From positions 3,348,001 through 3,412,000 of the forward strand of contig NZ_AP022574.1 of assembly GCF_010729305.1 (NCBI RefSeq): 64,000 nucleotides of DNA, written 5' to 3'. This DNA comes from Mycolicibacterium psychrotolerans (GTDB lineage Bacteria; Actinomycetota; Actinomycetes; Mycobacteriales; Mycobacteriaceae). A program made the translations under genes and the position numbers. A model generated the notes under the pieces. It did no database searches, was not told the DNA's origin, and saw nothing but the letters and a program-made list of their open reading frames with translations. Positions 11,725 through 20,854 of the stretch are shown in pieces; positions within the stretch are counted from its first letter, which is position 1; each line of letters starts with the position of its first letter.

Positions 11725-12225
11725 ATGGCGATGAGGCTGTTCGCACTGTATGCGGTGGTCGAGCTGGCGGTTCTGGTGGCGCTGGCCTCGACGATCGGCT
11801 TCGGCTGGACCCTGCTGCTGTTCGCGGCCACGTTCCTGGTCGGTCTCGCGCTGGCCGGCTCACAGGTGCGTCGCCACATCCGGCGCCTACGCTCCGGGCT
11901 GACCGTCACCGACGCTGCCGGCGCCGTGACCGACAGTGCGCTCGTGGCGCTCGGTACGGTGCTCGTCGTGATCCCCGGCCTGGCCACCTCCGTCCTCGGC
12001 GCGCTGCTCCTGTTGCCGCCGACCCGCGCCGTCGCACGTCCCGTCGTCGCCGCGATGGCCGCGCGGCGCGCCCCGCTGATCATCGGTGTCAGCACCGTGG
12101 GCGGCGCCGCGGGCCGCTACGCCACCCGCCCGGGGCGCCCCGACTACATCGACGGCGAGGTCATCGACGTGGTGGACGCCGCGGCAGAGCCGCCGAACGC
12201 CGAACCGCGCCGCCTGCCGGAGTGA
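11725..12225 (+). CDS. fxsA: FxsA family membrane protein
   Basis: 166 aa with three to four hydrophobic helices (residues about 5-25, 30-48, 75-105, 115-130), matching FxsA (suppressor of F exclusion of phage T7 in E. coli) and positionally Rv2053c. The motif FAATFLVGLALAGSQVRR after the second helix and VIPGLATSVLGALLLLPPTR are typical of the family. Molecular function is not established. The stop overlaps the GTG of the amidohydrolase by 4 bp, so the two are coupled. Confidence 0.9.
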   Translation: MAMRLFALYAVVELAVLVALASTIGFGWTLLLFAATFLVGLALAGSQVRRHIRRLRSGLTVTDAAGAVTDSALVALGTVLVVIPGLATSVLGALLLLPPTRAVARPVVAAMAARRAPLIIGVSTVGGAAGRYATRPGRPDYIDGEVIDVVDAAAEPPNAEPRRLPE

Positions 12226-13808
12226 GCGCCACCCGTCTTCTGCTGGGCGGCTGCATCCACAGCCCCGCCATGCCCGATGCCACCGCCATCGCGGTGCGCG
12301 ACGGGGTGGTGGCGTGGCTGGGCAGCGACGACGTCGGCCGCGCGCAGTTCCCCGACGCCGAGGTCACCGACCTCGACGGGTGCTTCGTCGCCCCCGCCTT
12401 CGTCGACAGCCACGTCCACGTCACCGCCACCGGCCTGGCCCTGACCGGGCTGGATCTGCGGCACGCCACCTCGCGCCGGCACTGCCTCGAGATGCTCGGG
12501 CAGTACGCCCGCGCCCATCCCGACGGTGTGCTGTGGGCGCACGGGTGGGACGAGTCGGCCTGGCCGGAGGCCGAGCCGCCGAGCACCTCCGACGTCGACG
12601 CGGCGGTCGGGACGGGACGGATGGCATATATGGCCCGGATCGACGTGCACTCGGCGCTCGCGTCGACCGCGCTGCAGCGCAGCGCCGGTGTCCACGGCGA
12701 GGCGCCGCTGACCGCCGACGAGCACCACCGGGTCCGGCGGATCGCCCGCGAGCACCTCACGGCCGCGCAGCGCACCGATGCGCGCCGGGCCGCGCTGGAC
12801 GACGCGGCGGCGCGCGGCATCGTCGCGGTCCACGAATGCGCGGGACCCGACATCGGGGGTCTGGACGACTGGCGTGAGCTGCGCGACCTGCGGCACGGCG
12901 TCGAGGTGATCGGCTACTGGGGACAGCAGGTCAGCACCGCGGCGCAGGCCCGCGAGCTGATCGCCGAGACCGGTGCGCACGGGCTGGCGGGCGACCTGTT
13001 CGTCGACGGGGCGCTGGGATCCCGCACGGCATGGCTGCACGAGCCCTACGCCGACATCCCGCCCGACTGCCCGGCGCCGACCGGCAACGCCTACCTCGAC
13101 GTCGACGCGATCACCGCGCACCTGGCGGCCTGCACCGACGCCGGGATCACGGCCGGCTTCCACGTCATCGGCGACGCGGCGGTGTCGGCGGTCGTGACCG
13201 CGCTGGACACGGTCGTCGAGCGCGCCGGCAGTGTGGCCGTCGCGCGCTGCGTACACCGGCTCGAACACCTCGAGATGGTCACCTCCGAGCAGGCCGCCAA
13301 GCTCGGCGGCTGGGGGGTGATCGCGAGCGTGCAACCCGCCTTCGACGCCGTCTGGGGCGGCGCAGACGGGATGTACGCCCAGCGCCTTGGTGCGTCCCGC
13401 GCGGCCCGGATGAACGATTTCGCGCTGTTAGCATCCCAAGGCGTGCCACTCGCCTTCGGTTCCGATGCGCCGGTGACCGACATGAACCCCTGGGCCGCCG
13501 TGCGGGCGGCGACGACGCATCACACCCCCGGAAGCGCGGTGTCCGCGCGCGCGGCGTTCGCGGCCGCCACTCGCGGCGCGTGGCGCGCAGGCGGAGTCCG
13601 CGACGGGGTGACCGGCACGCTCGTGCCCGGTGCGCCGGCGTCGTACGCCGTCTGGGAGGCCGACGAGCTCGACGTCACCGCGCCGGCCGACGCGGTGCAA
13701 CGCTGGTCCACCGATCCGCGGTCGCGGGTGCCGCTGCTGCCACGGCTGGACGGTCCGCTGCCGCGGTGCCGGCAGACCGTGCACCGGGGCGCGGTCCTCC
13801 ATGGCTGA
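12222..13808 (+). CDS. Amidohydrolase family protein (YtcJ-like)
   Basis: 528-aa metal-dependent hydrolase of the amidohydrolase superfamily, syntenic with Rv2052c. Metal and active-site elements are visible: FVDSHVHV near residue 60, [14 protein letters not shown] near 265, HVIGDAAV near 310, HRLEHLEM near 345 and GSDAPV near 410. The YtcJ subfamily hydrolyses unknown amides or cyclic amidines. GTG at 12222 overlaps the fxsA stop; a longer in-frame start would lie inside fxsA in another frame and is rejected. The stop overlaps the lnt start by 8 bp. Confidence 0.9.
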   Translation: MSATRLLLGGCIHSPAMPDATAIAVRDGVVAWLGSDDVGRAQFPDAEVTDLDGCFVAPAFVDSHVHVTATGLALTGLDLRHATSRRHCLEMLGQYARAHPDGVLWAHGWDESAWPEAEPPSTSDVDAAVGTGRMAYMARIDVHSALASTALQRSAGVHGEAPLTADEHHRVRRIAREHLTAAQRTDARRAALDDAAARGIVAVHECAGPDIGGLDDWRELRDLRHGVEVIGYWGQQVSTAAQARELIAETGAHGLAGDLFVDGALGSRTAWLHEPYADIPPDCPAPTGNAYLDVDAITAHLAACTDAGITAGFHVIGDAAVSAVVTALDTVVERAGSVAVARCVHRLEHLEMVTSEQAAKLGGWGVIASVQPAFDAVWGGADGMYAQRLGASRAARMNDFALLASQGVPLAFGSDAPVTDMNPWAAVRAATTHHTPGSAVSARAAFAAATRGAWRAGGVRDGVTGTLVPGAPASYAVWEADELDVTAPADAVQRWSTDPRSRVPLLPRLDGPLPRCRQTVHRGAVLHG

Positions 13809-15456
13809 AGCTCGGTCGCGGCTGCGCCGGTTCGGCCAGGCCGTCGTGGACCGGTTACCTCAGCTCAGCGTCGCCATCGTGGCCGGTCTGGCGCTGTGCG
13901 CGAGCTTCCCGCCCTTCGGATGGTGGTTCACCGCGATCCTGGCGTTCGCGGCGCTGGGCTGGCTGCTCACCCGACCGTCGACGACGGCGGCCGGCGGGTT
14001 CGGGTACGGACTGGTGTTCGGCCTGACCTTCTACGTCCCCCTGCTGCCCTGGATAAGCGGCCTGGTGGGCGCGGTTCCGTGGCTCGCGCTCAGCCTCGTC
14101 GAGGCGCTCTTCCCGGCCCTGTTCGGGCTCACCGCGGTCCTGGTCCGCAGAACCCCGGGCTGGCCGTTGTGGTTCGCCGGACTGTGGTCGGGGCAGGAGT
14201 GGCTGAAGTCCACGGTGCCGTTCGGCGGCTTCCCCTGGGGCGTCGTCGGCTACTCCCAGACCCGCGGCCCGGCTCTGCCGCTGGCCTACTTCGGCGGTGC
14301 CCCGCTGCTGTCGTTCGCGACCGTTCTTCTCGGGTTCAGCGTGGCGGCGCTGACGTACGAGGTGATCCGCTGGTGGCGCAGCGACGCAGCGGCCCGCGCG
14401 GCCGCGCCTCCTGCCGTCGTGCTGCCCGGGCTGTGCATCAGCCTGGTCCTGCTGACGGCCGCGCTGGCCTGGCCGCACGTCCGCAAGTCCGGCGCAGGCG
14501 CCGGCGACGAACCACCCGTCACGGTCGCGGCCGTACAGGGCAACGTTCCGCGCCTGGGCCTGGAGTTCAACGCCCAGCGCCGCGCGGTCCTGGACAACCA
14601 CGTCCGCGAGACGCTTCGGCTGGCAGACGACGTGCGGGCCGGCCGCGCACCCCAGCCCATGTTCGTGATCTGGCCGGAGAACTCGTCGGACATCGATCCG
14701 CTGGCCAATGCCGACGCGGGCCAGGAGATCTCCAGGGCCGCCGCGGCCATCCGCGCGCCGATCCTCGTCGGCGGTGTGCTGGCCGCCCCCGGTTACGGCC
14801 GCGACAACCCCGTGTCCACGAACTCGGTCATCGTCTGGAACCCAGAGACCGGCCCGGCCGATCGCCACGACAAGCAGATCATCCAGCCGTTCGGCGAATA
14901 CCTGCCGTGGCGGAGTTTCTTCAGCAAGCTCTCGCCCTACGCCGAGCGCGCCGGGTATTTCGTGCCCGGTCAGGGCGACGGGGTCGTGCGGGCGGCCGGC
15001 GTGCCCGTCGGTGTGACGACGTGCTGGGAGGTGATCTTCGACCGGGCAGCCCGCGAAGCGGTGCGCAGCGGCGCGCAGGTGCTGGCGGTGCCGAGCAACA
15101 ACGCGACCTTCGACGAGGCGATGAGCGAGCAGCAGTTGGACTTCGCCCGGTTGCGCGCCGTCGAACACGACCGCTACGTCGTCGTCGCGGGCACCGTCGG
15201 CATCAGCGCGGTGATCTCCCCGGACGGCCGGGAGCTGGCGCGGACCGCGTTCTTCGAGCCCGCCTACCTCGATCAACAGATCCGGCTGCGGACCGCGCTG
15301 ACCCCGGCGACGCGGTTCGGTCCGTACGTCGAGGCGCTGCTGATCAGCATCGGTGTTGCGGGGATCCTGGCAGCCATGCTGCACAATGGTCTCTTCGTGC
15401 CAGCAAGAATCAGGGGTCGGCGATCGACGACCGACAACGGCAAAGGAGCCACATGA
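13801..15456 (+). CDS. lnt: Apolipoprotein N-acyltransferase
   Basis: 551-aa inner-membrane enzyme transferring a third acyl chain onto the N-terminal Cys of lipoproteins. About six N-terminal helices (residues 20-225) are followed by a periplasmic nitrilase domain and a final helix (about 515-535). The catalytic triad fits Glu293 (IWPENSSD), Lys358 ([15 protein letters not shown]) and Cys408 (TTCWEV), with spacing like that of E. coli Lnt (267/335/387). In M. tuberculosis the equivalent domain is fused to the mannosyltransferase Ppm1 (Rv2051c); here the genes are separate, overlapping by ATGA. Start ATG 13801 overlaps the upstream stop. Confidence 0.96.
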   Translation: MAEARSRLRRFGQAVVDRLPQLSVAIVAGLALCASFPPFGWWFTAILAFAALGWLLTRPSTTAAGGFGYGLVFGLTFYVPLLPWISGLVGAVPWLALSLVEALFPALFGLTAVLVRRTPGWPLWFAGLWSGQEWLKSTVPFGGFPWGVVGYSQTRGPALPLAYFGGAPLLSFATVLLGFSVAALTYEVIRWWRSDAAARAAAPPAVVLPGLCISLVLLTAALAWPHVRKSGAGAGDEPPVTVAAVQGNVPRLGLEFNAQRRAVLDNHVRETLRLADDVRAGRAPQPMFVIWPENSSDIDPLANADAGQEISRAAAAIRAPILVGGVLAAPGYGRDNPVSTNSVIVWNPETGPADRHDKQIIQPFGEYLPWRSFFSKLSPYAERAGYFVPGQGDGVVRAAGVPVGVTTCWEVIFDRAAREAVRSGAQVLAVPSNNATFDEAMSEQQLDFARLRAVEHDRYVVVAGTVGISAVISPDGRELARTAFFEPAYLDQQIRLRTALTPATRFGPYVEALLISIGVAGILAAMLHNGLFVPARIRGRRSTTDNGKGAT

Positions 15457-16238
15457 GCGTCCCCGGTGGCCCCGGTGGCCACGAAGCCGTGGAGAAGCCC
15501 AGCGCGCGGACTCTGGTCATCATCCCCACCTACAACGAGCGCGACAATCTGCTCAAGATCGTCGGCCGCGTGAACGACGCGGCGCCTGCGGTGCACGTGC
15601 TGATCGTCGACGACGGCAGCCCCGACGGCACCGGCCGACTGGCCGATGAGCTCGCGCTGGCCGACCCCGACCGGATCCACGTCATGCACCGCAGCTCCAA
15701 GGACGGGCTCGGGGCGGCCTACCTCGCCGGATTCGCGTGGGGTCTGAGCCGTCAGTACACGGTGCTGGTGGAGATGGACGCCGACGGTAGCCACGCGCCC
15801 GAGCAGCTGTATCGGCTGCTCGACGCGATCGACGCCGGCGCGGACCTGGTGATCGGCTCGCGCTACGTCGACGGCGGCGAGGTGCGCAACTGGCCGCGGC
15901 GCCGGCTGGTGCTGTCCAGAACCGCGAACGGATATTCGCGGATCCTGCTCGGCGTCGACATCCACGACATCACCGCGGGCTACCGCGCCTACCGCCGCGA
16001 GGTGCTCGAGAAGATCGACCTCGCGGCCGTGGACTCGAAGGGTTACGGCTTCCAGGTCGATCTGACGTGGCGATCGATCAACGCCGGCTTCACCGTCATG
16101 GAGGTTCCGATCACGTTCACCGAACGCGTGCACGGCGTCTCGAAGATGGACGGCTCGACCATCCGCGAGGCGATCGTCAAGGTCGCCCAGTGGGGGTTGC
16201 GCGCCCGGCTGGATCGGGCGCGCGGCACCGCGCGCTGA
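15453..16238 (+). CDS. ppm1: Polyprenol monophosphomannose synthase
   Basis: 261-aa GT2 enzyme making polyprenyl-phosphate mannose from GDP-mannose, the donor for PIM, lipomannan, lipoarabinomannan and protein mannosylation. Motifs: [13 protein letters not shown] (residues 20-33), [21 protein letters not shown] for the metal-binding DXD, and [13 protein letters not shown] near 205. It has no transmembrane domain of its own, so it probably relies on the upstream Lnt for membrane association, as described for the split Ppm1/Ppm2 pair of M. smegmatis. The ribosome site AAAGGAG precedes an ATG that overlaps the lnt stop. Its stop abuts that of rbpA on the opposite strand. Confidence 0.96.
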   Translation: MSVPGGPGGHEAVEKPSARTLVIIPTYNERDNLLKIVGRVNDAAPAVHVLIVDDGSPDGTGRLADELALADPDRIHVMHRSSKDGLGAAYLAGFAWGLSRQYTVLVEMDADGSHAPEQLYRLLDAIDAGADLVIGSRYVDGGEVRNWPRRRLVLSRTANGYSRILLGVDIHDITAGYRAYRREVLEKIDLAAVDSKGYGFQVDLTWRSINAGFTVMEVPITFTERVHGVSKMDGSTIREAIVKVAQWGLRARLDRARGTAR

Positions 16239-16574
16239 CTATCCGCGGCGGCGGGTCTTGATGATCTCGAGGCGCTCCTTGAGCAGTTCCTCGAGCTCCT
16301 CCACCGAACGTCGCTCCAGCAGCATGTCCCAGTGGGTACGCGGGGGCTTGACCTTCTTGGGCTCGGGAACGTCACCCTCGATCAGGGTGCCCTCCATGCC
16401 GTTGCGGCACAGCCAGGTGCCGGGGATCTCGGCGTCGTCGGCGAACGGGACGTCGAATTCCTCGCCGTTGTCGGTGCGGTAGCGGGCGACCTGCCGCGGA
16501 GCCAAGTCGTGGTTGCGGTCGGTCTCGTAGCTCACGGCTCCGAGGCGGCTGCCCCTCAAGACACGATCAGCCAT
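16239..16574 (-). CDS. rbpA: RNA polymerase-binding protein RbpA
   Basis: 111-aa transcription factor binding the sigma subunit (SigA/SigB) and stabilising the open complex; essential in M. tuberculosis (Rv2050). Sequence is nearly identical to the H37Rv protein as I recall it: RGSRLGAVSYETDRNHDLAP at the N-terminus, the Zn-binding-fold core with WLCRNGMEG, the basic linker PKKVKPPRTHWDML, and the sigma-interacting helix RRSVEELEELLKERL. The ATG at 16574 has GAGGAG 6 bases upstream and gives the standard length; an upstream TTG is rejected. A SigH-type promoter lies 39-66 bases upstream. Confidence 0.98.
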   Translation of the reverse strand: MADRVLRGSRLGAVSYETDRNHDLAPRQVARYRTDNGEEFDVPFADDAEIPGTWLCRNGMEGTLIEGDVPEPKKVKPPRTHWDMLLERRSVEELEELLKERLEIIKTRRRG

Positions 16575-16612
16575 CGTCAACTCCTCTGTAAGCGCATGTG
16601 GTCCGGGTTAAA

Positions 16613-16640
16613 CAACGCAGGTGTGCCACGAAGAGTTCCC
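16613..16640 (-). promoter_or_regulatory. SigH/sigma-R-type promoter for rbpA
   Basis: Read on the minus strand the site is GGGAAC, 17 bases, CGTTG. This fits the mycobacterial SigH consensus sGGAAC-N17-22-sGTTs exactly. Transcription would start near 16606, giving a leader of about 30 bases before the rbpA ATG at 16574. In Streptomyces coelicolor rbpA belongs to the disulfide-stress sigma-R regulon, and SigH is the mycobacterial orthologue of sigma-R, so the assignment is plausible. Use in this organism is inferred. Confidence 0.6.
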
Positions 16641-16695
16641 GACTCGGCCCCTGATGATACCGGGATCGGAGTATCGGCCGGTTTAGAGTCGGGCC

Positions 16696-17058
16696 GTGAC
16701 AGCGTCCCCCGGCCAGATGACCTCCCGCGGCGGCACCCGGAACCGCCCGCAGACCTGCCGCTGGTGCGGACGGGAAGTCGCCGATGCCGGGCTGGGCCGG
16801 CGCCGCCAGTATTGCCGCCAGTCGTGCCGCCAGCGCGCCTACGAGCAGCGGGCTCTGGTCAAGGGCACCGCGGTCGCCGAGGACGCCGTGGTGCTCAGCG
16901 CCGAGGAGGCCTCCGAGCTGTCCGATCGCGTGTACCAGGTCCGGTGTGCCGCCGAGGACATGGCCATCGCGATCGAGGAAGGCGCCGGACCCGGCGAACT
17001 GCGCGAGCTGTGCGACGCGGTGATGCGGGCCGCGCGCGCGGCCGACGGCTGGCGCTGA
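16696..17058 (+). CDS. Small protein with CxxC...CxxxC treble-clef-like motif
   Basis: 120 aa, function unrecognised. The N-terminal half has TCRWCGREV and RRRQYCRQSCRQRAYEQR, giving a C-x2-C-x16-C-x3-C arrangement like the small zinc ribbon/treble-clef modules of actinobacterial proteins. The C-terminal half is an acidic helix (LSAEEASELSDRVYQVRCAA). It is divergent from rbpA and occupies the position of the shorter Rv2049c. GTG at 16696 is the first plausible start. A nucleic-acid-associated role is possible but unsupported. Confidence 0.7.
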   Translation: MTASPGQMTSRGGTRNRPQTCRWCGREVADAGLGRRRQYCRQSCRQRAYEQRALVKGTAVAEDAVVLSAEEASELSDRVYQVRCAAEDMAIAIEEGAGPGELRELCDAVMRAARAADGWR

Positions 17059-17130
17059 GCCGGCGCTCTTTTCCTCACGCAGAATCAAACGCTTCATCGC
17101 TGAACAGGCCGGGCGTAGCGTCGCCTCACC

Positions 17131-17937
17131 GTGACCAGTCCCGCCGATCTGGCCGTGCCGTTGGCCCCCGCCGCCCCGCGCCCCCGGGCTCAGCGCAGGT
17201 GGATGCTCATCCGGCTCGCCTCCCCGTTCGCGCTGCTGGCGCTGTGGCAGATCGGCAGCGCGCTGCGCCTCATCCCGCAGGACGTGCTGCCCGCCCCCTC
17301 ACTGATCGCCGAAGCCGGGGTCGAGCTGATCAGGACCGGCCAGCTCGCTGATGCCCTTGCCGTATCGGGCGTCCGGGTCGTCGAAGGCCTGCTGCTCGGC
17401 GGCGTGGTCGGCATCGCGCTCGGCATCGCGGTGGGCCTGTCGAGGTGGTTCGAGGTCACCATCGATCCACCGATGCAGATGGTGCGCGCGCTGCCGCACC
17501 TCGGCCTGATCCCGCTGTTCATCGTGTGGTTCGGCATAGGCGAGTTGCCCAAGGTGCTGCTCGTCGCGCTCGGGGTCAGCTTCCCGCTGTACCTCAACAC
17601 GTTCTCGGCCATCCGCCAGGTGGACCCCAAACTGTTCGAGACCGCGCAGGTGCTCGGTTTCTCGTTCTGGCAGAAGCTGCGCACGATCATCGTGCCCAGT
17701 GCGGCGCCGCAGGTGCTCGTCGGCCTGCGGCAGTCCCTGGCGATCGCGTGGCTGACGTTGATCGTGGCCGAACAGATCAACGCGGACAAAGGAATCGGAT
17801 TCCTCATCATGAACGCCCGCGACTTCCTGCGGATCGACATCATCATCTTCGGTCTGATCATCTACGCGCTGCTGGGCATCGGCACCGACGCCGTGGTCCG
17901 CGGACTCGAGAAGCGGGCATCGAGGTATCGCGCATGA
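17131..17937 (+). CDS. ssuC: Aliphatic sulfonate ABC transporter permease
   Basis: 268-aa inner-membrane permease of the taurine/sulfonate/nitrate (SsuC/TauC/NrtB) family with six predicted helices. The EAA loop reads ETAQVLGFSFWQKLRTIIVPS around residues 170-190, and the motif GIGFLIMNARDFLRID near the C-terminus is typical of SsuC. A GTG start at 17131 follows an AT-richer intergenic segment that should hold the operon promoter. The stop overlaps the ATPase ATG by 4 bp. Sulfonate specificity is inferred from the downstream SsuA and SsuD. Confidence 0.9.
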   Translation: MTSPADLAVPLAPAAPRPRAQRRWMLIRLASPFALLALWQIGSALRLIPQDVLPAPSLIAEAGVELIRTGQLADALAVSGVRVVEGLLLGGVVGIALGIAVGLSRWFEVTIDPPMQMVRALPHLGLIPLFIVWFGIGELPKVLLVALGVSFPLYLNTFSAIRQVDPKLFETAQVLGFSFWQKLRTIIVPSAAPQVLVGLRQSLAIAWLTLIVAEQINADKGIGFLIMNARDFLRIDIIIFGLIIYALLGIGTDAVVRGLEKRASRYRA

Positions 17938-18686
17938 CCCTCACCTCAGACGCGTCCACCTCCGTGACGGGTGCCCGTGCCGACAGTGCAGGCGAGCTGC
18001 GCGGGGTCGACAAGTGGTACGGCGCCCACCATGTGCTGACGGACCTCTCGGTGCGGATCGGGCGCGGCGAGATCGCCGCCCTGATCGGCCGCAGCGGCTC
18101 GGGCAAGTCGACCGTGCTGCGGGTGCTCGCCGGCCTGTCGAACGACCACACCGGCGAACGTGTGGTGGCCGGCGCGCCTGCAGTCGCCTTCCAGGAACCC
18201 CGGTTGTTCCCGTGGCGCGACGTGCGCACCAACGTCGCCTACGGACTGACCCGCACCGGGCTGGCGAAGGCAGAGGCGCTGGCCCGCGCCGAGCAGGCCC
18301 TGGCCGACGTGGGCCTGGCCGATCGTGCCGAGGCGTGGCCGTCGACGTTGTCAGGCGGTCTGGCGCAACGGGTTTCGTTGGCCCGAGCCCTGGTGGCCGA
18401 ACCGCAGCTGCTGCTCCTCGACGAACCGTTCGGTGCGCTGGACGCGCTGACCCGGCTCTCGATGCGGGCCCTGCTGCTCGACCTGTGGCGCGAACACGGC
18501 TTCGGTGTGCTGCTGGTGACTCACGACGTCGACGAGGCGGTCGCGCTCGCCGATCGGGTCCTCGTGCTGGAGGACGGAGCGATCGCGCACACCCTCGAGA
18601 TCCCGGACCCCCGGCGCGCTCCCGGCCAGGGCCACACCGACCGCTACCGCGCCGAGCTACTCGACACGCTCGGCGTGCAGTCCTGA
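17934..18686 (+). CDS. ssuB: Aliphatic sulfonate ABC transporter ATPase
   Basis: 250-aa ATPase energising the sulfonate importer. Walker A GRSGSGKST near residue 55, Q-loop VAFQEPRLFPWRDV, signature LSGGLAQRVSLARAL, Walker B LLLLDEPFGALD and H-loop VTHDVDEAVALADR are all intact. The short form without C-terminal regulatory domain matches SsuB. It starts within the ssuC stop (ATGA) and is followed by 23 bases to the ssuA start. Confidence 0.93.
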   Translation: MTLTSDASTSVTGARADSAGELRGVDKWYGAHHVLTDLSVRIGRGEIAALIGRSGSGKSTVLRVLAGLSNDHTGERVVAGAPAVAFQEPRLFPWRDVRTNVAYGLTRTGLAKAEALARAEQALADVGLADRAEAWPSTLSGGLAQRVSLARALVAEPQLLLLDEPFGALDALTRLSMRALLLDLWREHGFGVLLVTHDVDEAVALADRVLVLEDGAIAHTLEIPDPRRAPGQGHTDRYRAELLDTLGVQS

Positions 18687-18709
18687 CCATCGTCGACGAG
18701 GGGACCAAC

Positions 18710-19726
18710 ATGTCCAGGGTTGTCGCCGTGATCGCCGTGGTGAGCCTGCTGCTCACCGGATGCGTGTCACGACAGGATGTCTCGGGTGCCCAGCAGGCGC
18801 CGGAGACGGTGCCGCTGTCCGACCTCGCCGGCCTGACGCTTCAGGTCGGCGATCAGAAGGGCGGCACCGAATCGCTGCTGCGCGCCGCGGGTGCGCTCGA
18901 CGGCCTGCCGTATCAGATCGCGTTCTCGACATTCACCTCCGGCCCGCCGCAGATCGAGGCGGCGACGGCGGGAAAGATCGACTTCGCGATCACCGGCAAC
19001 ACCCCGCCGATCTTCGGGGCGGCCTCGGGCGCGAAGGTCAAGGTGGTCGCCGCCTACGACGGCGGCGAAAACGGCGATCAGGTTCTGGTGCACCAGGATT
19101 CGCCGATCACGTCGATCGCCGCCCTGCGCGGCAAGCGGATCGCGGTCGGTAAGGGGAGTTCCGCGCACGGCCATATCCTCGCCCAGCTCGAGAACGCTGG
19201 ACTCACCCCCGACGACGTCACGTTGATCTTCCTGCAGCCCGCCGACGCGCTGTCCGCGTTCACCCAGCGCCAGGCCGACGCGTGGGCGATCTGGGATCCT
19301 TACACCGCCCAGACCGCTGCGCAGCTGCCGGTGCGCTCCATCGGGCAGGCTCGCGACGTCACCAACGGCTACTGGTTCGGTGTGGCCTCGGATCGGGCGC
19401 TGGCCGATCCGAAGCGCAACACCGCGCTGGCCGACCTGCTGGTCCGGTTCGAGAAGGCGGCGAGGTGGGCCGAGGAGCATCCCGACCGGTGGGCCGCGAG
19501 TTACGCCAAGGCCGTCGGGCTGAGCCCCGAGGTGGCCCGGGTCTCCCAGTCGCGCAGCCTGCGGTTGCCGACCGAGCTGGACGACTAGGTGGTGGCCTCA
19601 GAGCAGAAGATCGCCGAGTTGTTCGCCGAGTCAGGCCAGATCGCCTCTCCCGCACCTGATTTCAGCAAGTGGGTGGATCGCAGATTCAACGACACGCTGC
19701 GGCCGCTATTGATCTCGACCAATTAG
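18710..19726 (+). pseudogene. ssuA: Sulfonate-binding lipoprotein SsuA with internal amber codon
   Basis: Periplasmic sulfonate-binding protein of the SsuA/TauA/NrtA family. A signal peptide with lipobox LLTGC is followed by LTLQVGDQKGGTESLLRAAG and GKIDFAITGNTPPIFGA, typical of the family. The frame runs 292 codons to TAG at 19586-19588, after LPTELDD, then continues open in the same frame for 45 more codons (VVASEQKIAELFAESGQIAS... ending LLISTN) to a second TAG at 19724-19726. The downstream part has the expected composition and C-terminal family features, so a CAG-to-TAG change is the simplest reading. The truncated 292-aa protein might retain partial function. Confidence 0.8.
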
Positions 19727-19732
19727 GAATTC

Positions 19733-20827
19733 ATGCCTTCCGCGAAATTCTTCTGGTTCCTGCCCACCAACGGTGACAGTCGTTCCATCGTCGGGGCCTC
19801 ACACGCGTCGGCGCACCACACCGTGCCCGCCGGCTACCGGGCACCCAGCCGGCGCTACCTCGCCGAGGTGGCGCGGGCCGCCGACCGGCTCGGCTACGAA
19901 GGCGTGCTGACCCCGACCGGCACCTGGTGCGAAGACGCCTGGCTCACCGCGTCGGCACTGCTCGCCGAGACCGAACGCCTGAAGTTCCTCGTCGCGTTCC
20001 GCCCCGGCCTGGTGCCGCCCACGCTGGCCGCCCAGCAGACGGCCACGCTGCAGCGCTACTCCGAGGGCCGGGTGCTGCTCAACATCGTCAGCGGTGGAGA
20101 CGATCTGGAGCAGCGCCGCTTCGGGGACTGGCTCGACCACGACCAGCGCTACGCGCGTACCGGGGAGTTCCTGCACATCGTGAACGCGATCTGGCGGCAG
20201 CAGTCGCTGGACTACAAGGGCTCCCATTACGAGGTGGCTGACGCGCGGGTATCGGCGCCACCGGATCCGTTGCCGCAGATCTACTTCGGCGGCTCATCGC
20301 CTGCGGCGCTGCCCATTGCCGCCGAATACGTCGACGTCTACCTCACCTGGGGTGAACCGCCGCAGGCCGCGGCGGCCAAGATCGCGCAGGTGCGCGAGCT
20401 GGCCGGGCAGCGGGGGCGCCGCGTGCGCTTCGGCATCAGGCTGCACACCATCAGCCGCGACACCTCCGAGGCGGCGTGGGCGGTCGCCGACGAACTGCTC
20501 GCGCAACTGAACCCCGATCAGATCGCGAAGGCCACGGCGCTGCACGCGAGGTCCGAATCCGAGGGGCAGCGCCGGATGACCGCACTGCACGGCGGCCGGA
20601 TCGACCAGCTCGAGATCTACCCGAACCTGTGGGCGGGCGTCGGTCTGGTGCGCGGCGGCGCGGGCACGGCGCTGGTGGGATCCCACGAGGAGGTGGCCAA
20701 CCTGATCCTCGAGTACCACTCTCTCGGTTTCGACGAGTTCATCCTGTCGGGCTACCCGCACCTGGAGGAGGCGTACTGGTTCGCCGAGGGCGTGCTGCCG
20801 ATCCTCAGGCGCAAAGGGGTCGCCTGA
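19733..20827 (+). CDS. ssuD: FMNH2-dependent alkanesulfonate monooxygenase
   Basis: 364-aa luciferase-like monooxygenase releasing sulfite from alkanesulfonates, using FMNH2 from a separate reductase that is not seen in this window. Family features: FFWFLPTNGDSR at the N-terminus, GYEGVLTPTGTWCEDAW, LLNIVSGGDDLEQRRFGDWLDHDQRYART and FILSGYPHLEEAYWFAEGVLP near the C-terminus, all close to SsuD. It begins 6 bases after the last codon of the ssuA frame and is the functional anchor for calling this a sulfonate-sulfur scavenging operon. Confidence 0.95.
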   Translation: MPSAKFFWFLPTNGDSRSIVGASHASAHHTVPAGYRAPSRRYLAEVARAADRLGYEGVLTPTGTWCEDAWLTASALLAETERLKFLVAFRPGLVPPTLAAQQTATLQRYSEGRVLLNIVSGGDDLEQRRFGDWLDHDQRYARTGEFLHIVNAIWRQQSLDYKGSHYEVADARVSAPPDPLPQIYFGGSSPAALPIAAEYVDVYLTWGEPPQAAAAKIAQVRELAGQRGRRVRFGIRLHTISRDTSEAAWAVADELLAQLNPDQIAKATALHARSESEGQRRMTALHGGRIDQLEIYPNLWAGVGLVRGGAGTALVGSHEEVANLILEYHSLGFDEFILSGYPHLEEAYWFAEGVLPILRRKGVA

Positions 20828-20854
20828 CCCCCGACGTCTGGTATCTCTTCTGGC

